Shown piece after piece: positions 15,750-24,288 of a stretch of 35,132 nucleotides of DNA (the stretch's first letter is position 1; the number at the start of each line of letters is the position of its first letter). The notes below the pieces were generated by a model. It was not told the DNA's origin. It worked only from the letters and a program-made list of their open reading frames with translations, and made no database searches. The translations under genes were made by a program, and so were the position numbers. Origin of the DNA: Candidatus Zixiibacteriota bacterium (GTDB lineage: Bacteria; Zixibacteria; MSB-5A5; GN15; FEB-12); the NCBI GenBank assembly GCA_029858555.1, contig JAOUEU010000006.1, positions 1 through 35,132 on the forward strand. The letters are read 5' to 3'.

Positions 15750-16295
15750 TCAGGGGGTAGTGACAAGCGCCGTCATCGTCTTTAGGAAATCCTGGTATTT
15801 ATCTTCAAAATCCTCTTTGGCTGTGATAAAGCGATACCCGGGATGGTCTTTCCATACGTTCGTTATGGCCGTTTCAATGGCCAGCGCCTGCTCAACGGAC
15901 TCGTCACGAACATCATCGAGAAAGTAATAGCTCTCGCCCAGCGCGGCCGACGTGCCCAGGTGAACGATCGCCGTGTACCGCGCGTATTCCCCGGCGATGG
16001 TAGTGCCGACATCCTCGGCGCTTTCCGGGTGGAAGGCGAAAGCATCGGCGGAGCCCCGATCGCTTATAAAGGGTTTATTGCCTATCGCCTGTTCGCGCAC
16101 GACGTGACGGCGGTAAATTTCGCGGTGGAATTCACCCTTGTCATGGCGGTAGCCGGGGTTTTCTATAAGCAGTTCGCGAGCCAGTTCCTCAAAAAAGACA
16201 AACCCGGAGAAGGCCGGCAGAGTCTTCAATCTTTCGAAGCAGGTTGTTTTCCCGGAGCCGGGAGCGCCGGTTATGACTATGCGCAATGGAGACAC
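15750..16295 (-). CDS. AAA_28 (NadR/Ttd14-like) P-loop ATPase or kinase
   Basis: 181 aa, GTG start. Walker A GAPGSGKT lies at residues 10-17, followed by FVFFEELARELL and an Arg-rich helix (HREIYRRHVVREQ), then FISDRGSADAFAF (Walker-B-like Asp-Arg) and a C-terminal YRFITAKEDFEDKYQDFLK. The arrangement matches the AAA_28 family related to the kinase domain of NadR. The substrate is unknown, and a small-molecule kinase is possible. A good promoter lies at 16325-16353. It is divergent from the M24 peptidase gene. Confidence 0.75.
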   Translation of the reverse strand: MSPLRIVITGAPGSGKTTCFERLKTLPAFSGFVFFEELARELLIENPGYRHDKGEFHREIYRRHVVREQAIGNKPFISDRGSADAFAFHPESAEDVGTTIAGEYARYTAIVHLGTSAALGESYYFLDDVRDESVEQALAIETAITNVWKDHPGYRFITAKEDFEDKYQDFLKTMTALVTTP

Positions 16296-16324
16296 CCTTA
16301 ATCCTGACTTCTTCTGTAGCTGCC

Positions 16325-16353
16325 AATTTATTTCGGTTTTTACTCCAAGTCAA
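16325..16353 (-). promoter_or_regulatory. Sigma-70-like promoter for the AAA_28 gene
   Basis: Read on the minus strand: TTGACT (16353-16348), 17-base spacer, TAAATT (16330-16325). Expected transcription start is about 16318, some 20 bases before the GTG at 16295. Confidence 0.6.
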
Positions 16354-16396
16354 GAAGCGGCTCAGACCGCCGGTACCGACCGTCGCAAATTAAAGT

Positions 16397-16425
16397 GTGA
16401 CAAGGCTGCCCGCATATGTTATCAT
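16397..16425 (+). promoter_or_regulatory. Sigma-70-like promoter for the M24 peptidase-Nudix unit
   Basis: GTGACA (16397-16402), 17-base spacer, TATCAT (16420-16425). Each hexamer is one base off consensus. The expected start near 16432 leaves a leader of about 24 bases before ATG 16456. This supports that ATG over the longer open frame, which begins at 16273. Confidence 0.6.
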
Positions 16426-16455
16426 GGCCAAAAAGTCCAAGCCCGGGACACCCTC

Positions 16456-17628
16456 ATGGATATACCCGAAATTCAACAATTCCTTGCCCAACATGAACTC
16501 GACGGCTGGCTTATGGCCGATTTCCACGGCCGCAACGAGATTGCGATGAAGATGCTGAAGCTGAAAGGTATCATCACCCGTCGCTCGTTCTATTATATAC
16601 CCGCCCTGGGAACGCCTGTGGCCCTGGTCCACAACATTGAAAAGGACAAATTCGAGAACGTTCCCGGCGAATTTATTACTTATTCTAGTTACGCTGTTCT
16701 CGAGGATAAGTTGTCCCGGCTGTTGTCGGACAGCCGCAAGGTAGCCATGGAGTACTCGGCCCGGGGGCGTTTGCCGTATATCGGCCTGGTTGACGCCGGG
16801 ACGGTAGAGTTCATCCGCGGTCTCGGCGTGGACGTAGTATCCTCGGCCGACCTGGTGGCGTATTTCCAGGCTCGCCTTTCGGCCGAGCAAGTTGCCCGGC
16901 ACCGCCAGGCCGCCGCCAACGCGATGAGCATCAAAGACAAGGTTTTCGCTTTCGTCGCGGACCGGCTAAAAAAGGATAAAACCATCACGGAGTATGATAT
17001 CTGCCGGTTTATTCTCAGAAAATTCGACGAACTTAATATGGAAACGCATGATTCGCCGATTTGCGGCGTTGACGCCAACGCCGGCAACCCGCACTATGAG
17101 CCCACGGCGGAGCGCTCGGCGACGGTCAGAAAGGGGCAGTTGCTGCTGGTTGACCTGTGGGGCAAGATGAAGCATCCGGACGGGGTTTTTGCGGATATTA
17201 CATGGATGGCTTACACCGGTCGCAAAAACGAGATCCCCGACAAGTATCGCACGCTTTTCGACACGGTCATGCGGGCGCGTGATGCCGCTGTGACTTTTCT
17301 TGAAGAAAACGCCGGGAAAGGCCCTGTGTACGGCTGTGACGTGGACGATGTCTGCCGGAAGGTGATTGCCGAGGCGGGTTACGGCGAGAATTTCACGCAC
17401 CGCACGGGACATTCCATAACCAGCGCCGCTCACGGCACGGGCCCCAATATCGACAACCTGGAAACTGAGGATAAACGCCAGCTTCAAAGTGGCCATCTCT
17501 TTTCGATCGAACCCGGGATTTACCTGCCCGATTGCGGTTTCCGCAGTGAAATCAACGTTTTGTTCGGCAGCGACGGCTGCGAAATCACCACTCTTCCGTT
17601 ACAGACGGAAATCATCGCGCTGTTCTGA
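16456..17628 (+). CDS. M24 family metallopeptidase (Xaa-Pro aminopeptidase/prolidase type)
   Basis: 390 aa. An N-terminal creatinase-like domain (MDIPEIQQFLAQHELDGWLMADFHGRNEIA) precedes the pita-bread catalytic domain. All five metal ligands can be placed: D233 (LLVDLWG), D247 (ADITWMA), H319 (HRTGHSI), E352 (SIEPGIY) and E365 (RSEINVLF). The spacing between the two Asp is slightly longer than the usual 11 residues. It is expected to cleave the bond before proline in short peptides, in the cytosol (no signal peptide). The Nudix gene starts one base after its stop, so the two are co-translated. Confidence 0.9.
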   Translation: MDIPEIQQFLAQHELDGWLMADFHGRNEIAMKMLKLKGIITRRSFYYIPALGTPVALVHNIEKDKFENVPGEFITYSSYAVLEDKLSRLLSDSRKVAMEYSARGRLPYIGLVDAGTVEFIRGLGVDVVSSADLVAYFQARLSAEQVARHRQAAANAMSIKDKVFAFVADRLKKDKTITEYDICRFILRKFDELNMETHDSPICGVDANAGNPHYEPTAERSATVRKGQLLLVDLWGKMKHPDGVFADITWMAYTGRKNEIPDKYRTLFDTVMRARDAAVTFLEENAGKGPVYGCDVDDVCRKVIAEAGYGENFTHRTGHSITSAAHGTGPNIDNLETEDKRQLQSGHLFSIEPGIYLPDCGFRSEINVLFGSDGCEITTLPLQTEIIALF

Positions 17629-17629
17629 C

Positions 17630-18199
17630 ATGTACGTAACCCGGTCGGTGATTGAGCAGGCTATCGAGCAGTACGGGCAGCCGCGGACAGCGGAGTTTGT
17701 CATTGTCGTGGATAAGCGGGAGTTCAATTTCATCAGAGCCTCTCAGAAGGATGGCCGCCGGCACGACACGACCTTTTACATTGTCAAGGACGGCAGGATC
17801 GTCGTCAACGCCAAGCACAACTATCGGCCCGGGATGTACCGGGCGCCCTCGGGCGGGCTGGCTCCCGGCGAGACCATTGAGGAGGGATTGAAACGCGAGG
17901 CGATGGAGGAAACCGGGTGCGAAGTGACCATTGAGCGCTTTCTCCTGAAGACGGACGTGAAGTTTGTTTGTAAAAGCGATGATGCCGAGAAAGAGATTGA
18001 GTGGCACTCTTATGTGTTTCAAGCCGCTTACACCGCCGGAGATTTTGATTTCACCGACAAGCGCGAGATTCGCGAGGTGCGGCTGGCGACGCTTGAGGAA
18101 TTCGAGGACTTCTCGAAGATCATGAGGAAGTCGAATATCGGCGGGCTGCACTACCGGGCGGCCCTGCATGACGCGGTGAAAGGACTGCTGCAGCTTTAA
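17630..18199 (+). CDS. Nudix hydrolase
   Basis: 189 aa from the ATG one base after the M24 stop. The open frame extends further back only inside that gene. The Nudix box is complete (G-x5-E-x7-REAMEETGC, about residues 76-98). The Glu pair binds the metal for hydrolysis of a nucleoside diphosphate-linked substrate. About 75 residues precede the box, including VDKREFNFIRASQKDGRRHDTTFYIV. The substrate cannot be read from sequence. Coupling to a proline peptidase gives no clear hint. Confidence 0.9.
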   Translation: MYVTRSVIEQAIEQYGQPRTAEFVIVVDKREFNFIRASQKDGRRHDTTFYIVKDGRIVVNAKHNYRPGMYRAPSGGLAPGETIEEGLKREAMEETGCEVTIERFLLKTDVKFVCKSDDAEKEIEWHSYVFQAAYTAGDFDFTDKREIREVRLATLEEFEDFSKIMRKSNIGGLHYRAALHDAVKGLLQL

Positions 18200-18236
18200 G
18201 GAGAGTATCCGGCCGCTTGCGGCGCGGTGTTTTTGG

Positions 18237-19781
18237 ATGGCTACAGTCTTTTTAAAACAGACCATCAAGCAGGCCTCGATAATCATCGGGGTATTTACCA
18301 TCTGCTCGCAGTTGTTCGGTCTTGTGCGTGAGGCCATCATCGCCAACTATTTCGGCACCAGCGCCGAGTATGATATTCTCCTGGTGGCGCTGGCCATTCC
18401 GTTGATGGTGGCCAGTATTCTTTTCGCGGCTATCCCCTCGGCGGGCATCCCGCACCTTCAGGGCAGCCGCGTGACGCCCGCCGGAAGCGGCAATATTTTC
18501 CGGTCCGCCTTTTTCAACATCAATACCATCTTGATAATCGGGGTGGCGGTGGTGGTTTTTCTGGTGCTGCCGCTGTTTCGCGGACTTCTGACTCATGGTA
18601 TGGATGAGCAGTCGGCCGAGGCGGTGGTCACTTTCGGCCGTTTCTTCTGCCTGCTGATTCCCCTGCGCTCGTACGAAGCGGTCTTCCGCAGTCTGCTGCA
18701 CCTGAAACACCATTTTCTGGTGCCGAGCGCGACGGCGGTCATATTCAACGTCACGATCATTATTATCCTGCTGACCCTTTTTCACTCGCTGCAGTCGCAT
18801 GCCTTCGTGCTGGCCTGGGTGGCCGGGATGTTTGTGCAAACGCTGATAGTGGCGGTCCCGGCATATTTGATTTACCGGCGCAACCAGGAGTCCGGCGGGG
18901 CGAGCGCGTTTCGGCCGAGCGCCTACATGCGTTATCTCGGAGTAATTATCCTGATCGAGAGCATCGGCCTGACTATCGACCCGTTCGACCGTTACCTGGG
19001 CGGTATCTTCCTCGATCCCGGTTACGTTTCGGCGACGGCCTACGCCAATATCATTTATTTCATTCCCCTGCGGATTTTTGTCTATTCGCTGGCGACGGCC
19101 ATCTTTCCCTCGCTTTCCGAGCGGGCCGAAGAAAAGGACACTGCCGGAATCGCCGGTCTCTATCACCGGGCTCTGGCCCTGTGCGTAATGCTGGTGGTGC
19201 CGACGGTCGTTTTCTTTTTCCTTTTCAAAAACGAGATTATCTGGCTGCTGTTCGAGCGGGGACGGTTCGTGATCCAGTCGCGACTCATCACCGAGCAGAT
19301 TCTGTCATGGTTGCTGGTCGGTTTGTTTTTTAACTCCGCCTTTTTGATCCAGGTGAAGGTTATCTATGCCCTCAAGTCGTGGCGATATTTCACGGTCGTC
19401 CGCATTCTGACGATGGCGCTTAAAGTAGCGGTCGGCTTTTACTTCATTAAATCCAACTGGGCGCTGGCGCTTGGCGGCGGCACGGCGGCGCTGTTTGTCG
19501 TCTCGTTTGTCCTGATGGAGGTGTACCTGGTGTTCGGCAAGAAGCTGTCGTATTCGGCCGAAGACCGCAAGCTGGTGGGGAAAGGCGTACTGGCGGCTCT
19601 TGGCGCGGTTGTTGTTTTCCTGCTGGCTTACTATGCGACGACCCAACTGGCCGGGCTACACCCCCTGGCGCCGGCGGTTATTGTCGGGGTCGTCGGTTTT
19701 GGCGCACTGATTCTGCTGGATCAAACGTTGACTGTTTCAGGTATCAATTTGCGCAGGTACCTGCCCGGGAAGCGCGGCTGA
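18237..19781 (+). CDS. murJ: MurJ/MviN-family lipid flippase
   Basis: 514 aa with about 14 hydrophobic helices. The N-terminal stretch IIIGVFTICSQLFGLVREAIIANYFGTSAEYDILLVALAIP matches the MurJ family (SRxxGxxRxxxxAxxFGxxxxxDAxxxAFxxP pattern). MurJ flips lipid II across the inner membrane for peptidoglycan synthesis. Some relatives in the same superfamily move other polyprenyl-linked sugars, and the convergent neighbour is a glucuronyl C5-epimerase-type protein. A second MurJ elsewhere in the genome would therefore weaken the lipid II assignment. It starts 37 bases after the Nudix gene and ends 6 bases from that neighbour. Confidence 0.85.
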   Translation: MATVFLKQTIKQASIIIGVFTICSQLFGLVREAIIANYFGTSAEYDILLVALAIPLMVASILFAAIPSAGIPHLQGSRVTPAGSGNIFRSAFFNINTILIIGVAVVVFLVLPLFRGLLTHGMDEQSAEAVVTFGRFFCLLIPLRSYEAVFRSLLHLKHHFLVPSATAVIFNVTIIIILLTLFHSLQSHAFVLAWVAGMFVQTLIVAVPAYLIYRRNQESGGASAFRPSAYMRYLGVIILIESIGLTIDPFDRYLGGIFLDPGYVSATAYANIIYFIPLRIFVYSLATAIFPSLSERAEEKDTAGIAGLYHRALALCVMLVVPTVVFFFLFKNEIIWLLFERGRFVIQSRLITEQILSWLLVGLFFNSAFLIQVKVIYALKSWRYFTVVRILTMALKVAVGFYFIKSNWALALGGGTAALFVVSFVLMEVYLVFGKKLSYSAEDRKLVGKGVLAALGAVVVFLLAYYATTQLAGLHPLAPAVIVGVVGFGALILLDQTLTVSGINLRRYLPGKRG

Positions 19782-19787
19782 CAGCGC

Positions 19788-20723
19788 TTAAAATCCCCTC
19801 GTCAGGTTCCACCAAATCTTCTTTGGTAGTGTCTGAAGGGCATTGAAGCGCCCGTTTAAATATTCGGTCCAGCGAGTGTGATATTTTTCGAAGATATCCA
19901 TGCCGGTGATGGCGTGCATCACTCTCAACTGCTCGATATGCAGGCGATGGTAGTGAATCGATGCCGGGTTTTGCCGGCCCTGCCCGATGTGATAAAGCGA
20001 CCAGTAGCCGGTGTCGTATTTCGGCAGCCACTCGGCGATTGTTTCCAGGCCGTCGTCGAAAAGCCGGGCGGCCTCGTCGTCGTTGATCAGGCGCACCATA
20101 TCATGAAGCCCCCACATGGCGAAGATGAACCCGTTGAGCACGTGATGGGTCGGCACCGAGGGATATTCCTCGTAGAATACGCGCCCGTCGGTGACACTTG
20201 CCACTCCCCCTTTTTCGAGCCTGGCGCGGTATGGTTTGAGAGCCATGCGGGCGCGATCTACGAATTCGAGACTGCCGGTCAACCGATGAGCGCGGGTCAG
20301 GCAGGAAATGCCCAGGCCCTGCATAAGCGCCGACGGCCAGGCGTCGGGCAGACCGAATTTGGGCGTCGGCGGCAGGTTCATCCAGAGGCCGTTGTCCTGC
20401 TGGTTGGCCACCAGCCAGTGGGCTATTTTGAGGAAAAATTCGCGGTCGGCATCGTCCTCTCCCCTGCGATACATCTCCAGGTGGGCCAGCGCGCAAAGAC
20501 AGATTAAAATCGGGAAGTGCCAGGCCTTGCCCTTGTGGACATACATCGGGATACCCTCCGCATCGTGCGGTCCGGCATAGTCGGCGCGGCCGGATTCATC
20601 GATGTAGTAGGCCATGAAATCAGCCGGGTCGTAGTTGGCCGGCGTTTGCGCGTGGTAATAGCTGGGCGAACGCACCCCGAAGTATTGTACCAGGTTAAAG
20701 AATTTCTCTTTCAGTGCGGCCAT
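19788..20723 (-). CDS. D-glucuronyl C5-epimerase C-terminal domain protein
   Basis: About 311 aa from the ATG at 20723 (AGGAGA upstream). A GTG at 20762 would add 13 residues. The protein is rich in alpha-helical Trp/Tyr/His segments of the (alpha/alpha)-barrel kind. The stretch FYEEYPSVPTHHVLNGFIFAMWGLHDM is the family hallmark, and YDTGYWSLYHI and LHIEQLRVMHAITG are also typical. Animal members epimerise glucuronate to iduronate in heparan sulfate. Bacterial members are thought to act on uronic-acid polysaccharides. I see no signal peptide, so either it is cytosolic or its substrate is a lipid-linked precursor. It is convergent with murJ with no terminator between. Confidence 0.8.
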   Translation of the reverse strand: MAALKEKFFNLVQYFGVRSPSYYHAQTPANYDPADFMAYYIDESGRADYAGPHDAEGIPMYVHKGKAWHFPILICLCALAHLEMYRRGEDDADREFFLKIAHWLVANQQDNGLWMNLPPTPKFGLPDAWPSALMQGLGISCLTRAHRLTGSLEFVDRARMALKPYRARLEKGGVASVTDGRVFYEEYPSVPTHHVLNGFIFAMWGLHDMVRLINDDEAARLFDDGLETIAEWLPKYDTGYWSLYHIGQGRQNPASIHYHRLHIEQLRVMHAITGMDIFEKYHTRWTEYLNGRFNALQTLPKKIWWNLTRGF

Positions 20724-20984
20724 ACCCTTGCCATCTCCTGCTTCCAAACCTGAAGGATACACCGTAAGGAGAGGTTAGACAAGCAAATAGGTTGGGGCTG
20801 TTCCGGCCGCGAGGCGTAGATGCTTACCCCGGGCTTGACAAAGGGTGCTTGAACCGGTTTTGTTGGGTTAGTGGGAATCCCGGGTTTTTGACAATCGCGG
20901 CTGCGGCCTCGTCTGTTTATATAGAGGGATCATAGCGCCGGGGGATCGAATCGACTCGAGCACACGGCGGGAGGATGTGATAAC

Positions 20985-22550
20985 ATGACCGGAAATCGGA
21001 TTCTATATTTGTTCGCCGGACGCGTAGTGGCGCTCGCGCTGTTGTCGGCACTGTGTCTTGTGGCCGCCGCCGAGGGGGCCGCCATCACGTCGAAGGCCGC
21101 AGCCGTAGAGATAGCCTCGCAATACACCGGCTTTGCGGAAGCTATGCCGGAGAGTCACTTTTCGCTTGAAGACAGAGTACACCTTGTATCGCTGCGGGAT
21201 AGCACTACCCCGTTTACGACTCTGTTCACAGACGGCAGGGCCGTCTGGAGGGTCGATTTCAAGAGTGTCCAGCTCGTAAGAAATGGTAGCTCCGAAAAGA
21301 ACACGCAGCTACTGCGGGACTTCGAGGTTTACATAGACTCAGCTACCGGCAACTTCGTGAAGGCCATCTGCCGACACCGCGAGCTAGACTCTTACGCAGA
21401 CACAATACTGCCGGCACACGAGGTTGAGGTGCAACTAGAACAGGGACGCGAGTTCTTTCAGGTGCCAGAGGCCATTCCAGTTGCCCCTCTTGCAATGTCA
21501 CTTCTGGGCAGCCCTCACAGCCCTTTCTCGGCTAAGGAAATCATGGCCCAGTACGTTCTCCTAAGCTATCTTGGTCATTCTGCGCGACCGGTCTGGATGA
21601 TATGGCTACGAGGAATCCCGCCTGTGGATTTCAATCCTCCGCCCGGCGCTTCGGCGGACTGGATACCGATCTATCAGCGCAACCGCCTGCGACAGGTTGT
21701 ATGTGCTGTAACTGGAAGAGTTCTTTATACAGACACGGGACCCGTCGTGCGCACGACACCTGAGGACAAGAAACGGATTTTCGGCATTGACGAGGACCCG
21801 CCCAAGTCCCCTGACAGCACAAGGGATTCCGGTGTGGAAGGACAGAAAGCTATTGCTACTCCGGCAGAGGCGCTGGCGGCGGCGGTGGCGTATACGGGAT
21901 TCAGTAGCGAATTTCCATCAAACCTGCTCTCAGACGACGACGTCAAACTCGTATCACTGATTGACAGCACGACTCCTTTCCTGTCGAAGTTCCGGGGTGG
22001 AGAAAAAGCCTGGTGTATTACATTTCGTGATGTTCGACTGGCGGAACCAAAGAAGGGGCAATCAGACTCGAGTCTGCTGCGGACGTTTCAGGTTTATATC
22101 GACTCCACGACCGGGCGTTTCCTGAAAGCCGTCTGCGACTACAAAGCTTTGAACCCGGAGAAAGACCTGACAATCACGGCAGCCGAGGCCGAGCAGCAGA
22201 TTGCAGCCGGCGGCGAAACATATCTCGAACCCCCAGCATTTCCCCCGGTTAGCATGGGAAGAGCACTTTTGGGCTGTCCCAGGGACCCATTCTCGGCCAA
22301 GCAGATCACCATTCAGTATATCCTGATGGGCAAATTCTGGGAGTCACCGCGTTTGGTTTGGGTAATAACATTACGTGGCATTCCCCCAGTCACTCCAAAA
22401 GGGCCCGGTGATTCTGTCCCGGTCTACATGCGAAACCAGGTAAGGCAGGTAGTGAATGCTAAGACTGGTCATGTTATTTTCATAAGCAATGCACCGGGGA
22501 TGGGGCACGCTGTTAAGAGACTGCGAGGTATTGGACCAGGTCCGGACTGA
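20985..22550 (+). CDS. Secreted protein with two tandem PepSY-like repeats, unknown function
   Basis: 521 aa, ATG with GGGAGGATG upstream. A signal peptide (about residues 5-30, ending near AAAEGA) precedes two homologous halves, about 33-255 and 286-505. Each has the series A..IASQYTGF or A..AVAYTGF, VKLVSLIDSTTPF, AW.I.F..V.L, FQVYIDSTTGRFLKAVC, PFSAK.I..QY.L, P.W.I.LRGIPPV, and MRNQVRQVVNAKTGHVI. The W.V.F...VYIDS.TG pattern recalls PepSY/YpeB domains, but I do not recognise the family. A one-repeat paralogue lies immediately downstream. Expression may start from -35-like TTGACA motifs at 20835 or 20888, though neither has a convincing -10 at normal spacing. Confidence 0.8.
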   Translation: MTGNRILYLFAGRVVALALLSALCLVAAAEGAAITSKAAAVEIASQYTGFAEAMPESHFSLEDRVHLVSLRDSTTPFTTLFTDGRAVWRVDFKSVQLVRNGSSEKNTQLLRDFEVYIDSATGNFVKAICRHRELDSYADTILPAHEVEVQLEQGREFFQVPEAIPVAPLAMSLLGSPHSPFSAKEIMAQYVLLSYLGHSARPVWMIWLRGIPPVDFNPPPGASADWIPIYQRNRLRQVVCAVTGRVLYTDTGPVVRTTPEDKKRIFGIDEDPPKSPDSTRDSGVEGQKAIATPAEALAAAVAYTGFSSEFPSNLLSDDDVKLVSLIDSTTPFLSKFRGGEKAWCITFRDVRLAEPKKGQSDSSLLRTFQVYIDSTTGRFLKAVCDYKALNPEKDLTITAAEAEQQIAAGGETYLEPPAFPPVSMGRALLGCPRDPFSAKQITIQYILMGKFWESPRLVWVITLRGIPPVTPKGPGDSVPVYMRNQVRQVVNAKTGHVIFISNAPGMGHAVKRLRGIGPGPD

Positions 22551-22570
22551 GAACGGCTGAGGGCAAGACC

Positions 22571-23306
22571 ATGACATACTTGACTCCATTTGTTCTACTG
22601 GCCTTCTGCTGTACGTCAAGCGCTGCTGCCGCCGAGCGCGGGGCAATTACGTCGAAGGCCGAAGCATTGGAGATAGCATCGCAGTATACCGGCCTGGAAA
22701 GGGATCTCGCGATCTCGGATTCTCTGGCAGATGCCATGACTCGGATCACGGTTATGCACGATGACAATATTCCGTTTCTGAGTGATTCAATAGAGGGTAA
22801 AAGTGCCTGGGTGGTCACGTTCAGAAATGTCATCGTCCAGCAAGAGGCACATAAGGGGCTTGAGAACCAGCCGCAGGCTGTAATGGATTTCGAAGTCTAC
22901 TTAGACAAGGAGACGGGCAAACTATTTAAGGTCGTATCACCCATATGTGGGGCGTGATTCGCTCTGGGAGCCCCTTCCATCCGGCAAGGTACTGACAAGC
23001 TGGATATGGGGCAATGAGACATATCACGGTTTTCCAGATACGCCTCCCAAGGTCCCGTTTATGGATGCCTACCTGTCTGCCGCCGGCTGCTCTCCCTTTG
23101 CGGCAGAGGAAGTAATAGCTCACTACGTTCTACATTCTCAGAAGACCGACAGTGCGCCGCGGCCGGTCTGGTGTATAACTACGCGCGGGGTGCCGTACCC
23201 AATCTTACTGGGCGGTTCGCGCAACAGAGAGGATGAGAGAGTCTCTCTGAGGTGTGTCGTTGATGCGACAAGCGGCCAGTGGCTTTTCATGGAGAACATC
23301 CCTTAG
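22571..23306 (+). pseudogene. One-repeat paralogue of the preceding secreted protein, split by a frameshift
   Basis: The first frame encodes a signal peptide and the first half of the repeat (AAAERGAITSKAEALEIASQYTG) up to FEVYLDKETGKLFKVVSP, then stops at TGA 22955-22957. The second half continues in the +1 frame from about 22944 (YVGRDSLWEPLPSGK) through CSPFAAEEVIAHYVLHSQ, PRPVWCITTRGVPY, and LRCVVDATSGQWLF, and ends at 23306. One extra base near CCC (22940-22942) or GGGG (22949-22952) explains the break. It is either a recent pseudogene, a sequencing or assembly error at a short homopolymer, or (less likely) a programmed frameshift. Protein and DNA similarity to the upstream gene is high around the signal-peptide junction, so the duplication looks fairly recent. 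Confidence 0.8.
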
Positions 23307-23479
23307 ATAGCATCCGCGTGGCAGCAGACGGCGGATGGAGATCACGGCCAAACGAGTTGGAGCACGCCACCCGTCGCCCCTGACAATCTTCGCTCAGGGC
23401 TGAACAAACCGGCACGTGGGCTTGTTAATCCAGATATCTATCATAGCCAAAAGGCCGCGTCGGCGGGTGATTTATTCCC

Positions 23480-23507
23480 TTGACGATTGGTCGAAAAAGG
23501 TTATATT
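23480..23507 (+). promoter_or_regulatory. Sigma-70-like promoter for the rpmH block
   Basis: TTGACG (23480-23485), 16-base spacer, TATATT (23502-23507). Expected start is about 23514, giving a leader of about 25 bases before rpmH. The rest of the 232-base gap 23307-23538 has no recognisable DnaA-box cluster or gene. Confidence 0.7.
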
Positions 23508-23538
23508 TTCGGGCTGTAGTAAATGAAATGAGAAGACA

Positions 23539-23691
23539 ATGAAAAGAACGTATCAACCATCGAATCGTAAGATGCTCAACGACCACGGGTTTCGCAAGCG
23601 GCTGAGCACCAAGGGCGGCCGCAAAGTCCTGGCCCGTCGGAGAGCCAAAGGCAGAAAAAGATTAGCGCCTAGAGTTGGTCGTAAAAAATAA
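23539..23691 (+). CDS. rpmH: 50S ribosomal protein L34
   Basis: 50 aa. [11 protein letters not shown] at the start, then [25 protein letters not shown], the standard L34 sequence. It is a component of the large ribosomal subunit. It is first in the classical rpmH-rnpA-yidD-yidC order and has its own promoter at 23480. Its last 17 bases overlap the TTG start of rnpA. Confidence 0.97.
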   Translation: MKRTYQPSNRKMLNDHGFRKRLSTKGGRKVLARRRAKGRKRLAPRVGRKK

Positions 23692-24025
23692 ACTTCCCAG
23701 AAGCTTGAGCCTGAAAAGCCGGCTGGAGATCGACCGTCTTTTCAAAAGCGGGCGACGGTTATCTGGGGATTATTTTACCCTGGTGTGGGAGAAAAACGAG
23801 AAGTTCTCTTACGGCGTTTTCGTTCCCAAGAATTATGGCCCGGCCGTCAAACGTAACCGGGCCAAACGACTTTTCCGAGAAGCCATTCGAGTTAACCGGC
23901 ACATTCTTGGGGATAACGTCAGGATGGCGGTTCTCTTAAAAGTATCAACGCAGGATTTGGATCTTAATTCCTTAAATGGCGAAATTGAGCAGTTATTCAG
24001 AGTCATTGAGTCCCGGGCAAAGTAG
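23675..24025 (+). CDS. rnpA: Ribonuclease P protein component
   Basis: 116 aa, TTG start inside the end of rpmH. The family core is present: [35 protein letters not shown] with the RNR motif that contacts RNase P RNA, and a C-terminal helix. It assists the catalytic RNA in maturing tRNA 5' ends. A later start is unlikely because the conserved [17 protein letters not shown] begins within six residues. Confidence 0.95.
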   Translation: MVVKNKLPRSLSLKSRLEIDRLFKSGRRLSGDYFTLVWEKNEKFSYGVFVPKNYGPAVKRNRAKRLFREAIRVNRHILGDNVRMAVLLKVSTQDLDLNSLNGEIEQLFRVIESRAK

Positions 24026-24245
24026 GACGAGTTTACTGGCTTACCCCTTCATATTTGCTATCTATTTGTATCGCTTTGCCTTATCCCCTATGTTCGGGAC
24101 TTCCTGCCGATACTGGCCCAGTTGCTCGCACTATGCCGAAGACGCTCTGAGAAAATACGGTCTTTTCAAAGGCAGCCTTATGGCCGCCCGGCGGCTCCTG
24201 CGCTGCCACCCGTGGCATGAAGGTGGCTATGACCCTGTGAAGTGA
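23976..24245 (+). CDS. yidD: Membrane protein insertion efficiency factor YidD
   Basis: Up to 89 aa. The core is unmistakable: YPFIFAIYLYRFALSPMFGTSCRYWPSCSHYAEDALRKYGLFKGSLMAARRLLRCHPWHEGGYDPV, including the conserved Cys residues. It is a small membrane-associated protein that helps YidC-dependent insertion. The start is uncertain: ATG 23976 overlaps rnpA by 50 bases, while TTG 24006, or a CTG at 24036 preceded by GGACGAG, would give the usual shorter N-terminus. Confidence 0.93.
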   Translation: MAKLSSYSESLSPGQSRTSLLAYPFIFAIYLYRFALSPMFGTSCRYWPSCSHYAEDALRKYGLFKGSLMAARRLLRCHPWHEGGYDPVK

Positions 24246-24288
24246 ATATTATGTTGTTGGATTATAATAGGATAACAAGGAAGTCAAG

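Noticed and set aside
18252-19166. Long minus-strand open frame (304 codons) opposite murJ
   Set aside because: Its composition is very rich in Gln, Arg, His and Asp, as expected for the complement of hydrophobic helices. It is a shadow of murJ.
20835-20923. TTGACA motifs at 20835 and 20888 as promoters of the two-repeat secreted protein
   Set aside because: The TATATA near 20918 is 24 bases from the second motif and no good -10 lies 16-18 bases from either, so no promoter is called.
23307-23538. Replication origin upstream of rpmH, the usual place in many bacteria
   Set aside because: I found no DnaA-box cluster there, only a good promoter; the box cluster is at 32889-33060.
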